From Spirochaetales bacterium (GTDB taxonomy: Bacteria; Spirochaetota; Spirochaetia; JABMQR01), in the NCBI GenBank assembly GCA_018399255.1, contig JAGYPA010000005.1:1-64000 (forward strand): 64,000 nt of DNA. The letters run 5' to 3'. The notes under the pieces are model-generated. The model was not told the DNA's origin. It saw only the letters and a program-made list of their open reading frames with translations, and ran no database searches. Below are positions 24,904 to 33,429 of the stretch, piece after piece (position 1 is the first letter of the stretch; the number at the start of each line of letters is the position of its first letter). The position numbers were made by a program, and so were the translations under genes.

Positions 24904-26751
24904 CTATTGCGAGACCTGGAGGGTTATAACGGGTTCTCGAGCTTCTAAAAGATAAAGATTATCCCTTCCCAGGGGTCTGACAATACCGCCCCTGAGGCTT
25001 TCAATTGTCGAGCTGCTGCGAAAGTAGAACTTTTTAGGCAGCAGTACCTGATCAAGGGTGATCGTTATGGTCTGCCCCTTATGAGTTGAGTAAATCCGGT
25101 AATTCGCATCTTTCTGATACTCTTCAGCGATTTCATAGGCGTATTTTGGCTCAAGAAAGGAAAAAGCATTGAATATTTTCCGGATCTCTTCATCAAAATC
25201 GATCTGAAGCTTGGACCAGCGCCGTTCTCCGGGACCAAGGGAGTTGAGCAGAAAAGTCGGGGTTATCATGTGGCTGAACAATCCGAGCTGGGCAACTCCG
25301 TTTACTGATGCCCATGCTGCTGCCGGATCAAATGTATATCCGCTGCTGAATACCGGGATGCTGAACCAATCAGCAAAATCAGAATCCATACCAAATTCAA
25401 GAATGGGGAGTTCAGGACCATCCTGAAGCAAGGCATAATCGGTGTAGAGGCCAGTCAGCACCTGCAGATCGGGAAATACCTTCCGGACTTCCTCCAGAAC
25501 TGCTGCATATGCCAAGTCGACTGGCGGGGCATAAGTGCGGTAGGGGATTTCCCCCAAAGTATTATCAAGCGCCTCTTTCAGAACCGTGAGCTCCTCGGTA
25601 TGCCCGGATATATCCTGCCGGTCGGAGGCGGACAAGTTCCAGAGAGAGTCCGCATCACCATACCCCTGAATGCCCAGCTCGGCTCCAGTTGAGCCGAGAA
25701 GGATGCTGTACTGCCCGATAAGCAGGCGGTCTTTTTCAGGGATGGAAGCTGTCGGGGATGTCGAAGCTGTCGAAGAAGCTGAGGATCCAGATCCGCGGAT
25801 GAGGCCGGTAAAGCGTAAATTGTGCCGCTGCTGAATGGTGTTAATGTCCGGCCACCAGATTTCACGCAGGAATTTTCCCATGTCTCTCTGGTAGTTGGCA
25901 AATATTTCGGTATTCATTCCCTGCGGCAGAGGCGAGGGGAAGTCCCGGATCAGGGTCACCGCATCAGCCTGAATACCCGCGATGCCGTAATCATCATTAA
26001 ACAGGATGAGCTGCAGCAGAAATCCGCGATGTACTTTTTCCGTAAAAAGGGTGCTGTTGACAGAGAGAACGGTGCCTTTTTCATAGGTCGTCTGCCATAC
26101 CAGCGGCATTCCGTCAGGGTGTTCGGCAATAATCCGGGATGATTCGCTGATGGTCAGATCGAGGCGGGAATCGGGCGTGTCGAGGGCGTCAAACATGATC
26201 TCGTCCATGACCGGAAAGAACGGCTCTGTGAAGCGGATACCGGTGGAGGTGAACTGCCGGATGGCGGAGATTGAATCAATTCCGGCCAGTGTCTGGAACA
26301 TCGGCCGGGGGGAGTGGATCAGAATTGATAGGGCTGCACCGTTTGAAACAACCCTCTCTATATGCCTCAGGGAAGTCTCAGGGATGTTCTCCTGATGCTC
26401 TGTTGCAATGAGAAGGGTATCGTCCTCTGTGCTGTTCAGAATTGTATCGGTAAAGTCGGGGGAATCCAGGTCAGCCAGGATATAGGAGTTATGCGTATTG
26501 GCAAATATCTGAACAAGGTGATTTGCTGTCTGCTCCTCATCGGCATGAAGGCCTGAAAAAATAATGTAGTACTGCTTGTAGATTTCTGGGATCTCATCGG
26601 CACTTCGAATTTCCTCGGTATCGGCCGGCTGCGGTGCCGAGGTGGGTTTTATACCCAGAAGTGAGGTGAAGTCGATTACCTTGAATACCTGAAGGACGAT
26701 TCCGGTTATTATTATAATGAGAACAACAAGGAAAAATCTGAATTTTATCAT
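24904..26751 (-). CDS. DUF2194-like periplasmic protein, probable PelA-type deacetylase counterpart
   Basis: The 615-residue protein has one amino membrane anchor (about residues 5-24, FFLVVLIIIITGIVLQVF) and a large extracytoplasmic part. Sequence style resembles DUF2194 proteins that accompany PelD in Gram-positive-type pel operons and contain a polysaccharide-deacetylase-like fold related to the PelA deacetylase domain. I see RDFPSPLPQG and WWPDINTIQQRHNLRFTGL in the region where the deacetylase core is expected, but no standard NodB TFDD motif, so activity is unproven. A short Ser/Thr-rich insert (GSGSSASSTASTSPT, about 320) comes from DNA repeats. Its ATG overlaps the pelD stop, so the two are co-translated. 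Confidence 0.6.
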   Translation of the reverse strand: MIKFRFFLVVLIIIITGIVLQVFKVIDFTSLLGIKPTSAPQPADTEEIRSADEIPEIYKQYYIIFSGLHADEEQTANHLVQIFANTHNSYILADLDSPDFTDTILNSTEDDTLLIATEHQENIPETSLRHIERVVSNGAALSILIHSPRPMFQTLAGIDSISAIRQFTSTGIRFTEPFFPVMDEIMFDALDTPDSRLDLTISESSRIIAEHPDGMPLVWQTTYEKGTVLSVNSTLFTEKVHRGFLLQLILFNDDYGIAGIQADAVTLIRDFPSPLPQGMNTEIFANYQRDMGKFLREIWWPDINTIQQRHNLRFTGLIRGSGSSASSTASTSPTASIPEKDRLLIGQYSILLGSTGAELGIQGYGDADSLWNLSASDRQDISGHTEELTVLKEALDNTLGEIPYRTYAPPVDLAYAAVLEEVRKVFPDLQVLTGLYTDYALLQDGPELPILEFGMDSDFADWFSIPVFSSGYTFDPAAAWASVNGVAQLGLFSHMITPTFLLNSLGPGERRWSKLQIDFDEEIRKIFNAFSFLEPKYAYEIAEEYQKDANYRIYSTHKGQTITITLDQVLLPKKFYFRSSSTIESLRGGIVRPLGRDNLYLLEAREPVITLQVSQ

Positions 26752-28025
26752 TCCAGTTCCTCTACCTTGCCCCCCAGAACGTTGTGGATGCGCTCAATCA
26801 CTTTTTTGTAGTTGCCGCTGCCGGTGGCGGGGAGCAGGATTTCCAGGGTGTTTTCCTCTTCGTAATAGCAGACAAAGTCGACGCTGCGAAGGACTTTACG
26901 CATGGCAAAAACCGTATCTTCGATATCAGGGCTTAGAATGCGGAATTTGCCGTAGCAGTAGGGCAGACCGTATTTTTCGAGCCGTATTTCCTCTTCCTGC
27001 AGCTGCATTTCAAACTGGTTTTTTTTCAGGAGATTGGACCAGCTTACTCCGCTTACATTGTATTTCTTATCTATTGCGATAGCCTGCGAGAGGGCTTTGC
27101 TTATCCATTCAGCGATGACGCAGAAGATGCTGAAACTGTATTCGGTAGTATGTTCAAATTCAATATTATCAATATTGATAATTCCAATTACCGTTTCTCC
27201 ATCGATGATCGGAGCGCTGAAGAGCGGGAATTCCTCGTCCTCTTCCCGGGTCCACCTGACCGGTTTCGCTTTCTCCACAAGCTGAATATATTTGGGTTCG
27301 TCCACAAAGCGGATGGAGCTTCTTTTCCGGGTATAGTCTCCGTAAATTATTTTAAGGCGCATATAGCCGCCGCTTTCCAGGGTGTAGATTGCTATGGTGG
27401 TAGCTTTGATGAATTTATGGAGCAGTCCGATGGATTCGGTGTAGACCTTTTCCGGGTTGGTTGTCTGCAGGGAGGCTGCTATTTCGTAGAGGGAAAATAT
27501 GCTGTATTCCGATCCGATTATCTGGTTGCGGAGTTCATTGTACATTTCAATGCTTTTAGCATGGTCCTGCTCCAGTTTTACATATTCTTCCAGAATTTCC
27601 GAGTTGGCTGTCATCATGGTGCGGACGTTGCGGGTATAGGTATCCCTGACACGTCCGAAGGTATATCCCGTAACAAAAAACATGATGACAAACTTGTAGT
27701 AGATGTAGGAGCTGAAAAAGAGGGTGATGTTGAGTCCGGTGATCAGATAGGCAGCGATATAGACGATAGAAGATGCCAGTGCGGCAATCAGTCCGGCTAT
27801 ATACCCATGCCTGATGCCGATTGCTGCAGTTATGAGTACAAGGGGATGTATATTCATTTCCAGAAATCTATTGCTGATCTCCGGGATGAGGAGAAAGAGA
27901 AAAAACATAAGAAGGTTTGCCGCAACTATCTCAACGAGGATGCCGAGAAGGGAGCTGATGATATCCCGGGAAACTTTGGCGGAACTACCGGGAAAAAGCA
28001 GTTCATGGATACTTTTCTTCTTCAT
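26748..28025 (-). CDS. pelD: PelD, c-di-GMP receptor of Pel synthesis
   Basis: The 425-residue protein has four amino membrane helices (about 25-48, 58-75, 78-98, 103-122), a coiled-coil linker (about 130-175), a GAF domain (about 175-320) and a degenerate GGDEF domain at the end. There is no GGDEF motif, but an RxxD inhibitory-site motif R380-S-V-D383 is in the right place, before YYEEENTLEILLP. In Pseudomonas PelD the equivalent RxxD binds c-di-GMP and switches on synthesis. The same role is expected here. The gene is leftward, converging on pelEFG, and translationally coupled to the DUF2194 gene. The GGDEF/HD-GYP gene at the right end of the window could supply or remove its ligand. Confidence 0.82.
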   Translation of the reverse strand: MKKKSIHELLFPGSSAKVSRDIISSLLGILVEIVAANLLMFFLFLLIPEISNRFLEMNIHPLVLITAAIGIRHGYIAGLIAALASSIVYIAAYLITGLNITLFFSSYIYYKFVIMFFVTGYTFGRVRDTYTRNVRTMMTANSEILEEYVKLEQDHAKSIEMYNELRNQIIGSEYSIFSLYEIAASLQTTNPEKVYTESIGLLHKFIKATTIAIYTLESGGYMRLKIIYGDYTRKRSSIRFVDEPKYIQLVEKAKPVRWTREEDEEFPLFSAPIIDGETVIGIINIDNIEFEHTTEYSFSIFCVIAEWISKALSQAIAIDKKYNVSGVSWSNLLKKNQFEMQLQEEEIRLEKYGLPYCYGKFRILSPDIEDTVFAMRKVLRSVDFVCYYEEENTLEILLPATGSGNYKKVIERIHNVLGGKVEELE

Positions 28026-28128
28026 ATGCTATGCCCTGCAGGTCCTGACGGACCGGATCACTCGTGGAAAGACTTTTTGTACGTGAGATGCAATCAGCAT
28101 TGCTGGATTATGCAGGCACCTCATTGGT

Positions 28129-29484
28129 TCAGCTTTTTGCATGGTTCTCCGCGGCTGGAGAGCCTACTGCTTCCTGCTGTTTTTCATCGGCCTCGCCCCG
28201 CTTTACTCCGCCCATGATGAAGAATGCGATGACCATGCAGACTGCTGCAAAGAGAAAGATTGAGCGGAATCCGAACAGATCGATTATGCCTCCGGTGATT
28301 GGCGGGGCGATGATCGATGCCAGCTGTGAGAAAAAGTAGTACAGGCCGGTATAGATGCCCATATCACTGTAGGTTGCCATCTGCCAGAGCATGGGAAACG
28401 AGTTTGTAACGATGGATACCCAGAACATGCCGAAAAAGAACATCAGTATCCAGAAGCTCACCTGCCTCATCAGGATGCTGAAGCCGAGGGCTTTGGTTAC
28501 TGGATCGTGGAGAAAAACGAGCAGCAGGATTCCGGTGAGAAACAGCAGGGCGGTTCTGATGGTCACTTTGCGGCCGCGTCGATGGGCTATGATGCCGGAG
28601 GGGATGGCGAAGATGGCGTAGGCAATTCCGACCATTCCGGCAGCCAGGGCTGCGGTGCCGGATGATGTCTGGAGAATATCGGTTGAATAAAGTCCGATGA
28701 AGGGAAGAACTCCCTGATAGCCGATAAACCACAGAAGAAGCGAAAGAAGTATCAGCAGAGCGCTTTTATCACCGGTTCCGGCTATCATCCTGAGCGACTG
28801 GGCCAGAGGAACCCGCTTCTCGGGTGCTGATGAGTCCGGTTTTCCTCGTTTTTCACGGACAAAGGCGAAGAGGAGGATGGTTGATATGAGGACCAGTACC
28901 CCGGCCACCGGGAAGGCGAGAATGTCGGTTACCGGTCCGTGTCCGGGCAGGTTGATCGGGATGTTCATCAATTGGGCGAGGCCGATGGTTCCTACGATGG
29001 AAGCGATGCCGCCCATGGTGTTGATTACCCCGTTGGCTTCTGAACGCAGCTCGCCGGGAATGATGTCGGGCATAAGGGCCACGACCGGTCCTCTGGCGGA
29101 CTGTTTGAATATATTGAGCAGAAATATTGATGCGATGAGCAGGCCCAGGGAATTCAGCACGGTGAAGGGGATCAGTCCGAAGGCGATTGCCGTGAGAGGG
29201 AGGGTTGTGATGATATAGGGCATTCTGCGTCCGATCCGGGTCCGGGTCCGGTCCGAGAGGGCCGACACTATCGGGATCAGGGCGATAGCGAAGATGTTGT
29301 CCAGCGTCATGATAGTTCCGATAAGTCCTTTGGAGCTGACAAACTTGCTCAGGAAAATCGGCACATAGGTATCATAGAGCGGATCCATCAATCCCATGGT
29401 AAAAAAGCCCAATCCTATCAGAAAGGTAGTGGTGTAGAAGCCGTTCATTCCCTTTTCTGTTTTAGCGGAACGCTGTTTGCTCAT
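28129..29484 (-). CDS. MFS transporter, SLC45/GPH sugar-transporter-like
   Basis: A 451-residue, roughly twelve-helix transporter of the major facilitator superfamily. The loop motif after helix 2 (PIVSALSDRTRTRIGRRMPY) is typical of SLC45-like and GPH sugar:cation symporters that take up disaccharides. The ATG at 29484 is chosen because AGGAGA stands 7 nt upstream; the frame upstream to 29550 lacks a site. It sits alone between pelD and the divergent epmB. Sugar unknown. The 207-nt gap to epmB contains G-rich low-complexity sequence (GGGGTTGATGG-type repeats, 29617-29657). Confidence 0.85.
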   Translation of the reverse strand: MSKQRSAKTEKGMNGFYTTTFLIGLGFFTMGLMDPLYDTYVPIFLSKFVSSKGLIGTIMTLDNIFAIALIPIVSALSDRTRTRIGRRMPYIITTLPLTAIAFGLIPFTVLNSLGLLIASIFLLNIFKQSARGPVVALMPDIIPGELRSEANGVINTMGGIASIVGTIGLAQLMNIPINLPGHGPVTDILAFPVAGVLVLISTILLFAFVREKRGKPDSSAPEKRVPLAQSLRMIAGTGDKSALLILLSLLLWFIGYQGVLPFIGLYSTDILQTSSGTAALAAGMVGIAYAIFAIPSGIIAHRRGRKVTIRTALLFLTGILLLVFLHDPVTKALGFSILMRQVSFWILMFFFGMFWVSIVTNSFPMLWQMATYSDMGIYTGLYYFFSQLASIIAPPITGGIIDLFGFRSIFLFAAVCMVIAFFIMGGVKRGEADEKQQEAVGSPAAENHAKS

Positions 29485-29691
29485 GTGTATCTCCTGCAGA
29501 TATGCATGGTTACCCGGTACGCGAGTTATCTTTTGGGGTAATAATAGCACAGATTTTTATGGAGAGCGATATCTTGATGAAATATTAATAGTCAGAACAG
29601 GTTGGAAAGTGCTGGCCGGGGTTGATGGGGATGCTGGGGTTGATGGGGGGGGGTGATGGACCAAGAACCCGTTTCGTGATAGTGATTGACT

Positions 29692-30750
29692 ATGAGCAAG
29701 ATTACCGATGTACTGAGCGGGGGGAGTGCCGAGGAAGACCGGCTGGAGCTTGCCCCTGATGAGCTGGCCTGGTTTGATGAGCACGGGGAATCCCTGCCGT
29801 TTCGTTTGCCCGACTATTATGCAGGGCTTATTGATCCTGATAATCCCGATGATCCCGTTCGAAAGCAGGCGGTTCCTTCAGTTCGGGAAAATACTGTTCA
29901 GCCGTATGAGCTGGAGGACCCTCTTGGCGAGCAGCGGTATATGCCGGTTGAGCTGCTGATTCACCGCTATCGGTCCCGGGCGGTGTTTCTTTCATCAGGT
30001 ACCTGTGCCATGTACTGTCGGCACTGCTTCCGGCGTAATTTTACGGGGACCCCCCTGCAGCCCTCAATCGATCAGATTGAGCGGGCAGCAGAGTATCTTG
30101 GCAGTCATCCGGAAATACGTGAACTGCTGGTCAGCGGGGGAGATCCGCTGGTGCTTCCCCTGCGAATCCTCGAAGCGATGCTTTCTCGTTTCCGCTCGAG
30201 CCGTCCCGATCTGGTCTTCAGGATCTGCACCCGGGTTCCGGTTGTCCTTCCGCAGGGGGTGACGGATGCGGTTGTGCAGCTTTTGTCCGGATTCCGTGAA
30301 GCGGGTATCTATGTGGTGACCCAGTATAACCATCCGGTTGAGCTTTCCGGGGAGAGCCTGAGAGCGGTTCATGCCTTTATTGATGCCGGAATTCCGGTGC
30401 TTAATCAGACGGTGCTGCTGAAGGGGGTGAATGATGATGAGGATGCCCTTGCCGACCTGATGAACGCTCTGGTCCGGAATCGGATTGTTCCCTACTATCT
30501 TTTTCATCTTGATATGGCTCGGGGGACGTCGCACTTCAGGGTTTCGCTTGAGCGGGGGCTGCGCATCTATGCTGTGCTCAAGCAGCGGCTTTCGATGCTG
30601 GCGCTTCCAGAATATTGTGTGGATATACCCGGGGGCGGGGGGAAGGTGAGTCTTTCTGGTAACGGTATTGCCGCCCGTGATGGATCAGCCTATGTGCTCG
30701 AAAATCGTGAAGGACAGCGGCTCAGCTATGAGGATCCGGGTGAGGTCTGA
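29692..30750 (+). CDS. epmB: KamA-family radical SAM aminomutase, probable EF-P lysine aminomutase EpmB
   Basis: A 352-residue radical SAM, PLP-dependent lysine 2,3-aminomutase relative. The iron-sulfur motif is C105-x3-C109-x2-C112 (GTCAMYCRHCFRR). Further blocks are VSGGDPLVLP, QYNHPVELSG, NQTVLLKGVNDD, DMARGTSHFR and the PLP-lysine region CVDIPGGGGKVSL. Length is that of EpmB rather than the roughly 415-residue catabolic KamA. EpmB makes beta-lysine for elongation factor P, and efp and epmA lie 2-4 kb away on the other strand, so that role is likely. I use the ATG at 29692; the ribosome site is poor. Catabolic lysine aminomutase remains possible. Confidence 0.85.
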   Translation: MSKITDVLSGGSAEEDRLELAPDELAWFDEHGESLPFRLPDYYAGLIDPDNPDDPVRKQAVPSVRENTVQPYELEDPLGEQRYMPVELLIHRYRSRAVFLSSGTCAMYCRHCFRRNFTGTPLQPSIDQIERAAEYLGSHPEIRELLVSGGDPLVLPLRILEAMLSRFRSSRPDLVFRICTRVPVVLPQGVTDAVVQLLSGFREAGIYVVTQYNHPVELSGESLRAVHAFIDAGIPVLNQTVLLKGVNDDEDALADLMNALVRNRIVPYYLFHLDMARGTSHFRVSLERGLRIYAVLKQRLSMLALPEYCVDIPGGGGKVSLSGNGIAARDGSAYVLENREGQRLSYEDPGEV

Positions 30751-30776
30751 ATCCGTGTGAAGCGTTGTTTTGTCTG

Positions 30777-31208
30777 CTATCCCATGGAAGGGAAAACTCC
30801 GTCTAAAATATTTTGAATCGATATGCTGGAAAAATATTTCCGCATGACAGTATAGGTATGCTGCCAGAATTCGCAGGCGCAGCAGTCATCGGAAAAATTG
30901 CAGTCGAGGGGTTTTTCAGGATCTTCCGTTGAGCAGGGTGTTATGAAATAGCCTTCCTCGATGGCCATGAAGATATCATCAATGGATACCGATTCGGGGG
31001 ATTTTGTGAAGGCAAAGCCTCCGCCGGGACCGCGGGTGGATGTGATGATATCGGCTTTACGGAGTCTGAAGAATATCTGCTCCAGAAACTCAGGCGAAAG
31101 ACAGGTCTCCTCCGAAAGCTTTCTGATGGATACCGGCTTTCCGTCATCTTTACGGGTAAGGTGAAGGATAGCCCTGAGAGCATAGCGCCCTTTTGTCGTT
31201 ATTCGCAT
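30777..31208 (-). CDS. Rrf2-family iron-sulfur transcriptional regulator
   Basis: The 143-residue protein has the Rrf2 winged helix (MRITTKGRYALRAILHL; SIRKLSEETCLSPEFLEQIF; GPGGGFAFTKSP) and a carboxyl cysteine cluster C92, C103, C109, C110, C112. That cluster resembles the [2Fe-2S] ligands of IscR (three Cys) but is richer. It probably senses iron-sulfur or redox state. No isc or suf genes are nearby. The neighbours are epmB, itself an iron-sulfur enzyme ending 26 nt away in convergent orientation, and the methyltransferase of the efp operon. The 209-nt upstream gap is AT-rich and contains one copy of repeat B. Confidence 0.87.
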   Translation of the reverse strand: MRITTKGRYALRAILHLTRKDDGKPVSIRKLSEETCLSPEFLEQIFFRLRKADIITSTRGPGGGFAFTKSPESVSIDDIFMAIEEGYFITPCSTEDPEKPLDCNFSDDCCACEFWQHTYTVMRKYFSSISIQNILDGVFPSMG

Positions 31209-31385
31209 AGATATCTCCAGAAATTACAGGTTTTACATATGACACGGCACCAGAAATTCTGCTGTCGTCAGCAGATGCATTCGTCTGCGGCGTGACTGAT
31301 ATCGATATAATAATATATATTAAATTTTTTTTAAAGGGCTGTCGCATCTCCCGGAAAGTAAAAGCTTAATATTATTGTAATATTC

Positions 31386-31413
31386 ATTCCCAAACGGAGC
31401 GAGAGGAGCGGAA
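31386..31413. repeat. Dispersed repeat family B, copy 1
   Basis: The 28-nt motif begins ATTCCCAAACGGAGCG and ends AGAGGAGCGGAA. Other copies are at 35656-35683 (one mismatch) and 44095-44117 (diverging at the end). It lies just past the methyltransferase stop. Confidence 0.7.
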
Positions 31414-31417
31414 GGCC

Positions 31418-32809
31418 TCAGGCAGGGTTTGAAGGCGGGGATGGTCGGGTGGTAAGCAGGGATACTCTGAATCCTTTGGATTTTTTTGACCAGCGGCAGG
31501 AAAAGACCTGTGATGAGGAGATTATTTTTCCGATTTCGGAACTTTTTCCCGCTATCAGAATGCTGCCGCGGGGGGAAAGTATGTCAGGCAGGGAAGAATC
31601 CATCAGCTGTGCAAAACCGGTTCCCGGTATGGTGTCGGGATCGATGAATACCGCATCGACGGCTGCTGCCTTGAGATGGTCTGCCAGATAGTCGATGCCC
31701 GGCAGGTGGAGCAGTCTGCAGGGTGTTTCCGGATAGTGGTCGGTGATATTTTTACGGGTGATCAGCAGAGCCAGAAGGTCTCTTCCGGCAAGTATGCAGG
31801 TGACGGGGTTTGCTTTGTCGGATCCGGGGTTCCGGGTATATTCTGAGGCTGCGATGGGAACAGCCATATGTCCCTGTCCGGGGTTCCAGAAAAGAAAGGA
31901 ACGTGGACGGTCATGTTCGGCTGGCGGCAGGCCGGCGAGCAGGCCGGGGGGCGGCCACGATCCGGCGATCAGCAGTGCATCGTGGGGTATGGTGTCAAAT
32001 CCTGGTATGTCATAAACCGTTGTCAGGAAGTAGCTGAGGTTTCCTCTGGCAAACGGCTGATCTTTATGGCGGGCATAGGGTCCGGGAAAGCTGGTATCCG
32101 GAAGTCTGGGCGCGGCTTTTGTTTCCGGAGACAGTGCCGCTGTAAATACTGAGTAGGCGGTATGGTGTTCGGCATGGAGCTGGGTAAAGCCGGTTTCTTT
32201 GAGCAGTGTCTCGGCCGTTTGCCGCAGGGGTGCGACGATTACGACTGCGAGCAGGCCTTTTTCGGTGAGTGATGCTGCTCCGTTCTGCAGGAATCGCTGC
32301 AGGACAGGTCGTCCGGCTTTTGCGGGAATGTTGGTCAGTATAAGGTCGCAGGGTTCGGGGGCTGGAGCCTTCCCGGCGGGCAACATGTCCAGGCCGAAGG
32401 AGGGAGAGGCCTTCCCGGCGGAAAGCAGGTCTAGGCCGGGGTGTATCGATATATCGACGTTGTTTCGTTCGGCGTTTTCTTTGGTCACTTCCAGAGCCAG
32501 CGCATCCCGGTCCAGTGCGGTAACGGCAAGGTGGGGAAAGGCTTTTTTCAGGGTGATGCCGATGACCCCGACCCCGCAGCCGGCATCAATTACGCGGTAA
32601 ATTTTTGAGAAGTCAATGTGCTGGACCGCATGTCTGAGGAGCAGGCGCGTGCCGGTATCGATCCGGCTGCTGCTGAACAATCCCATAGAGAGAGCAAACG
32701 AGAGGTCCCATTCGGTTCCTTTGCTGTGAAAGCGATAGGTAACCTCTTTGTTTATTCTGTTCCCTAATCCTGATCCTGATCCTGATCGGGGGGGGGAGGG
32801 GGATGTCAT
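31418..32809 (-). CDS. Class I SAM-dependent methyltransferase, RsmC/RlmG-like, with altered catalytic motif
   Basis: The 463-residue protein has a Rossmann methyltransferase domain at about residues 30-225: motif I VIDAGCGVGVIGITL, the acidic ALDRDALALEVTKEN, and a motif IV-like LILTNIPAKAG. RNA guanine-N2 methyltransferases carry NPPF/NPPY there; this one has NIPA, so the usual chemistry is doubtful. The second half (about 230-463) resembles a degenerate methyltransferase-like duplicate (VDAVFIDPDTIPG, then LSPRGSILIAGKS). An internal duplication gives GLDLLSAGKASP and GLDMLPAGKAPA side by side. The amino SGSGSG is coded by a GATCCT repeat. It is coupled to efp by an ATGA overlap. It may act on rRNA or a translation factor; target unknown. 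Confidence 0.7.
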   Translation of the reverse strand: MTSPSPPRSGSGSGLGNRINKEVTYRFHSKGTEWDLSFALSMGLFSSSRIDTGTRLLLRHAVQHIDFSKIYRVIDAGCGVGVIGITLKKAFPHLAVTALDRDALALEVTKENAERNNVDISIHPGLDLLSAGKASPSFGLDMLPAGKAPAPEPCDLILTNIPAKAGRPVLQRFLQNGAASLTEKGLLAVVIVAPLRQTAETLLKETGFTQLHAEHHTAYSVFTAALSPETKAAPRLPDTSFPGPYARHKDQPFARGNLSYFLTTVYDIPGFDTIPHDALLIAGSWPPPGLLAGLPPAEHDRPRSFLFWNPGQGHMAVPIAASEYTRNPGSDKANPVTCILAGRDLLALLITRKNITDHYPETPCRLLHLPGIDYLADHLKAAAVDAVFIDPDTIPGTGFAQLMDSSLPDILSPRGSILIAGKSSEIGKIISSSQVFSCRWSKKSKGFRVSLLTTRPSPPSNPA

Positions 32810-33369
32810 TTATTGACGCGTTCCAGGTACTCTCTGGTTTCGGTGTTGACCAGGATTCTTTCACCCTGCTTTATGAAGATCGGGACGCGGACTTTGAGTC
32901 CGGTTTCTGTGGTTACCACTTTAGTTGCTCCGGTAACGGTATCACCTTTAATGGCGTCTTCCGCTTCTGCAACTTCATATATCACCTTGAAAGGGATAAT
33001 GATATCGAGCGGTTTGTTTTCCCAGAAGGTGATGCGGTAGGTTTCTCCGTCTTTCATGAGATACTGGTAGTCTTCAAATGATGCCAGCGGAATCTCAAAC
33101 TGGTCGAAGTTGTCGGTTTTCATGAAATGATAGCTTTCTCCGTCGTTGTACAGGTACTGGCAGTCATGGTCTTCTACGGTGATATCTTCAACCGAATCCT
33201 GGGTTTTCATTGTTTCGCGAAGGACCTGGCCGGTTGAGGGGCTTTTCAGTTTAGCCCGTACGAAGGCTGATCCCTTCCCGGGATTGACAAATTCTCTTTC
33301 CACGACGACATATGGGGCTCCCTTGATCAGGAGTGCCATGCCTTTTTCTAACTGGCCTGCTTTGATCAT
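32806..33369 (-). CDS. efp: Translation elongation factor P
   Basis: The 187-residue EF-P relieves ribosome stalling at polyproline. All three beta-barrel domains are present, and the tip loop PGKGSAF carries K32, which matches E. coli K34, the residue modified with beta-lysine by EpmA and EpmB. The ending GERILVNTETREYLERV is standard. epmA lies 60 nt upstream on the same strand, and the methyltransferase start overlaps the efp stop (ATGA). The operon is epmA-efp-methyltransferase. The Lys and the neighbours make the beta-lysylation pathway very likely here. Confidence 0.96.
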   Translation of the reverse strand: MIKAGQLEKGMALLIKGAPYVVVEREFVNPGKGSAFVRAKLKSPSTGQVLRETMKTQDSVEDITVEDHDCQYLYNDGESYHFMKTDNFDQFEIPLASFEDYQYLMKDGETYRITFWENKPLDIIIPFKVIYEVAEAEDAIKGDTVTGATKVVTTETGLKVRVPIFIKQGERILVNTETREYLERVNK

Positions 33370-33429
33370 CTATTTTGACCTCTATCTGATAAAAAATGGT
33401 TTATGTGATGTGAGTTTTTACAAAAACCG

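Noticed and set aside
27150-28217. Long plus-strand frame opposite pelD
   Set aside because: PelD on the minus strand has clear domains and motifs; the opposite frame has none and merely follows codon bias.
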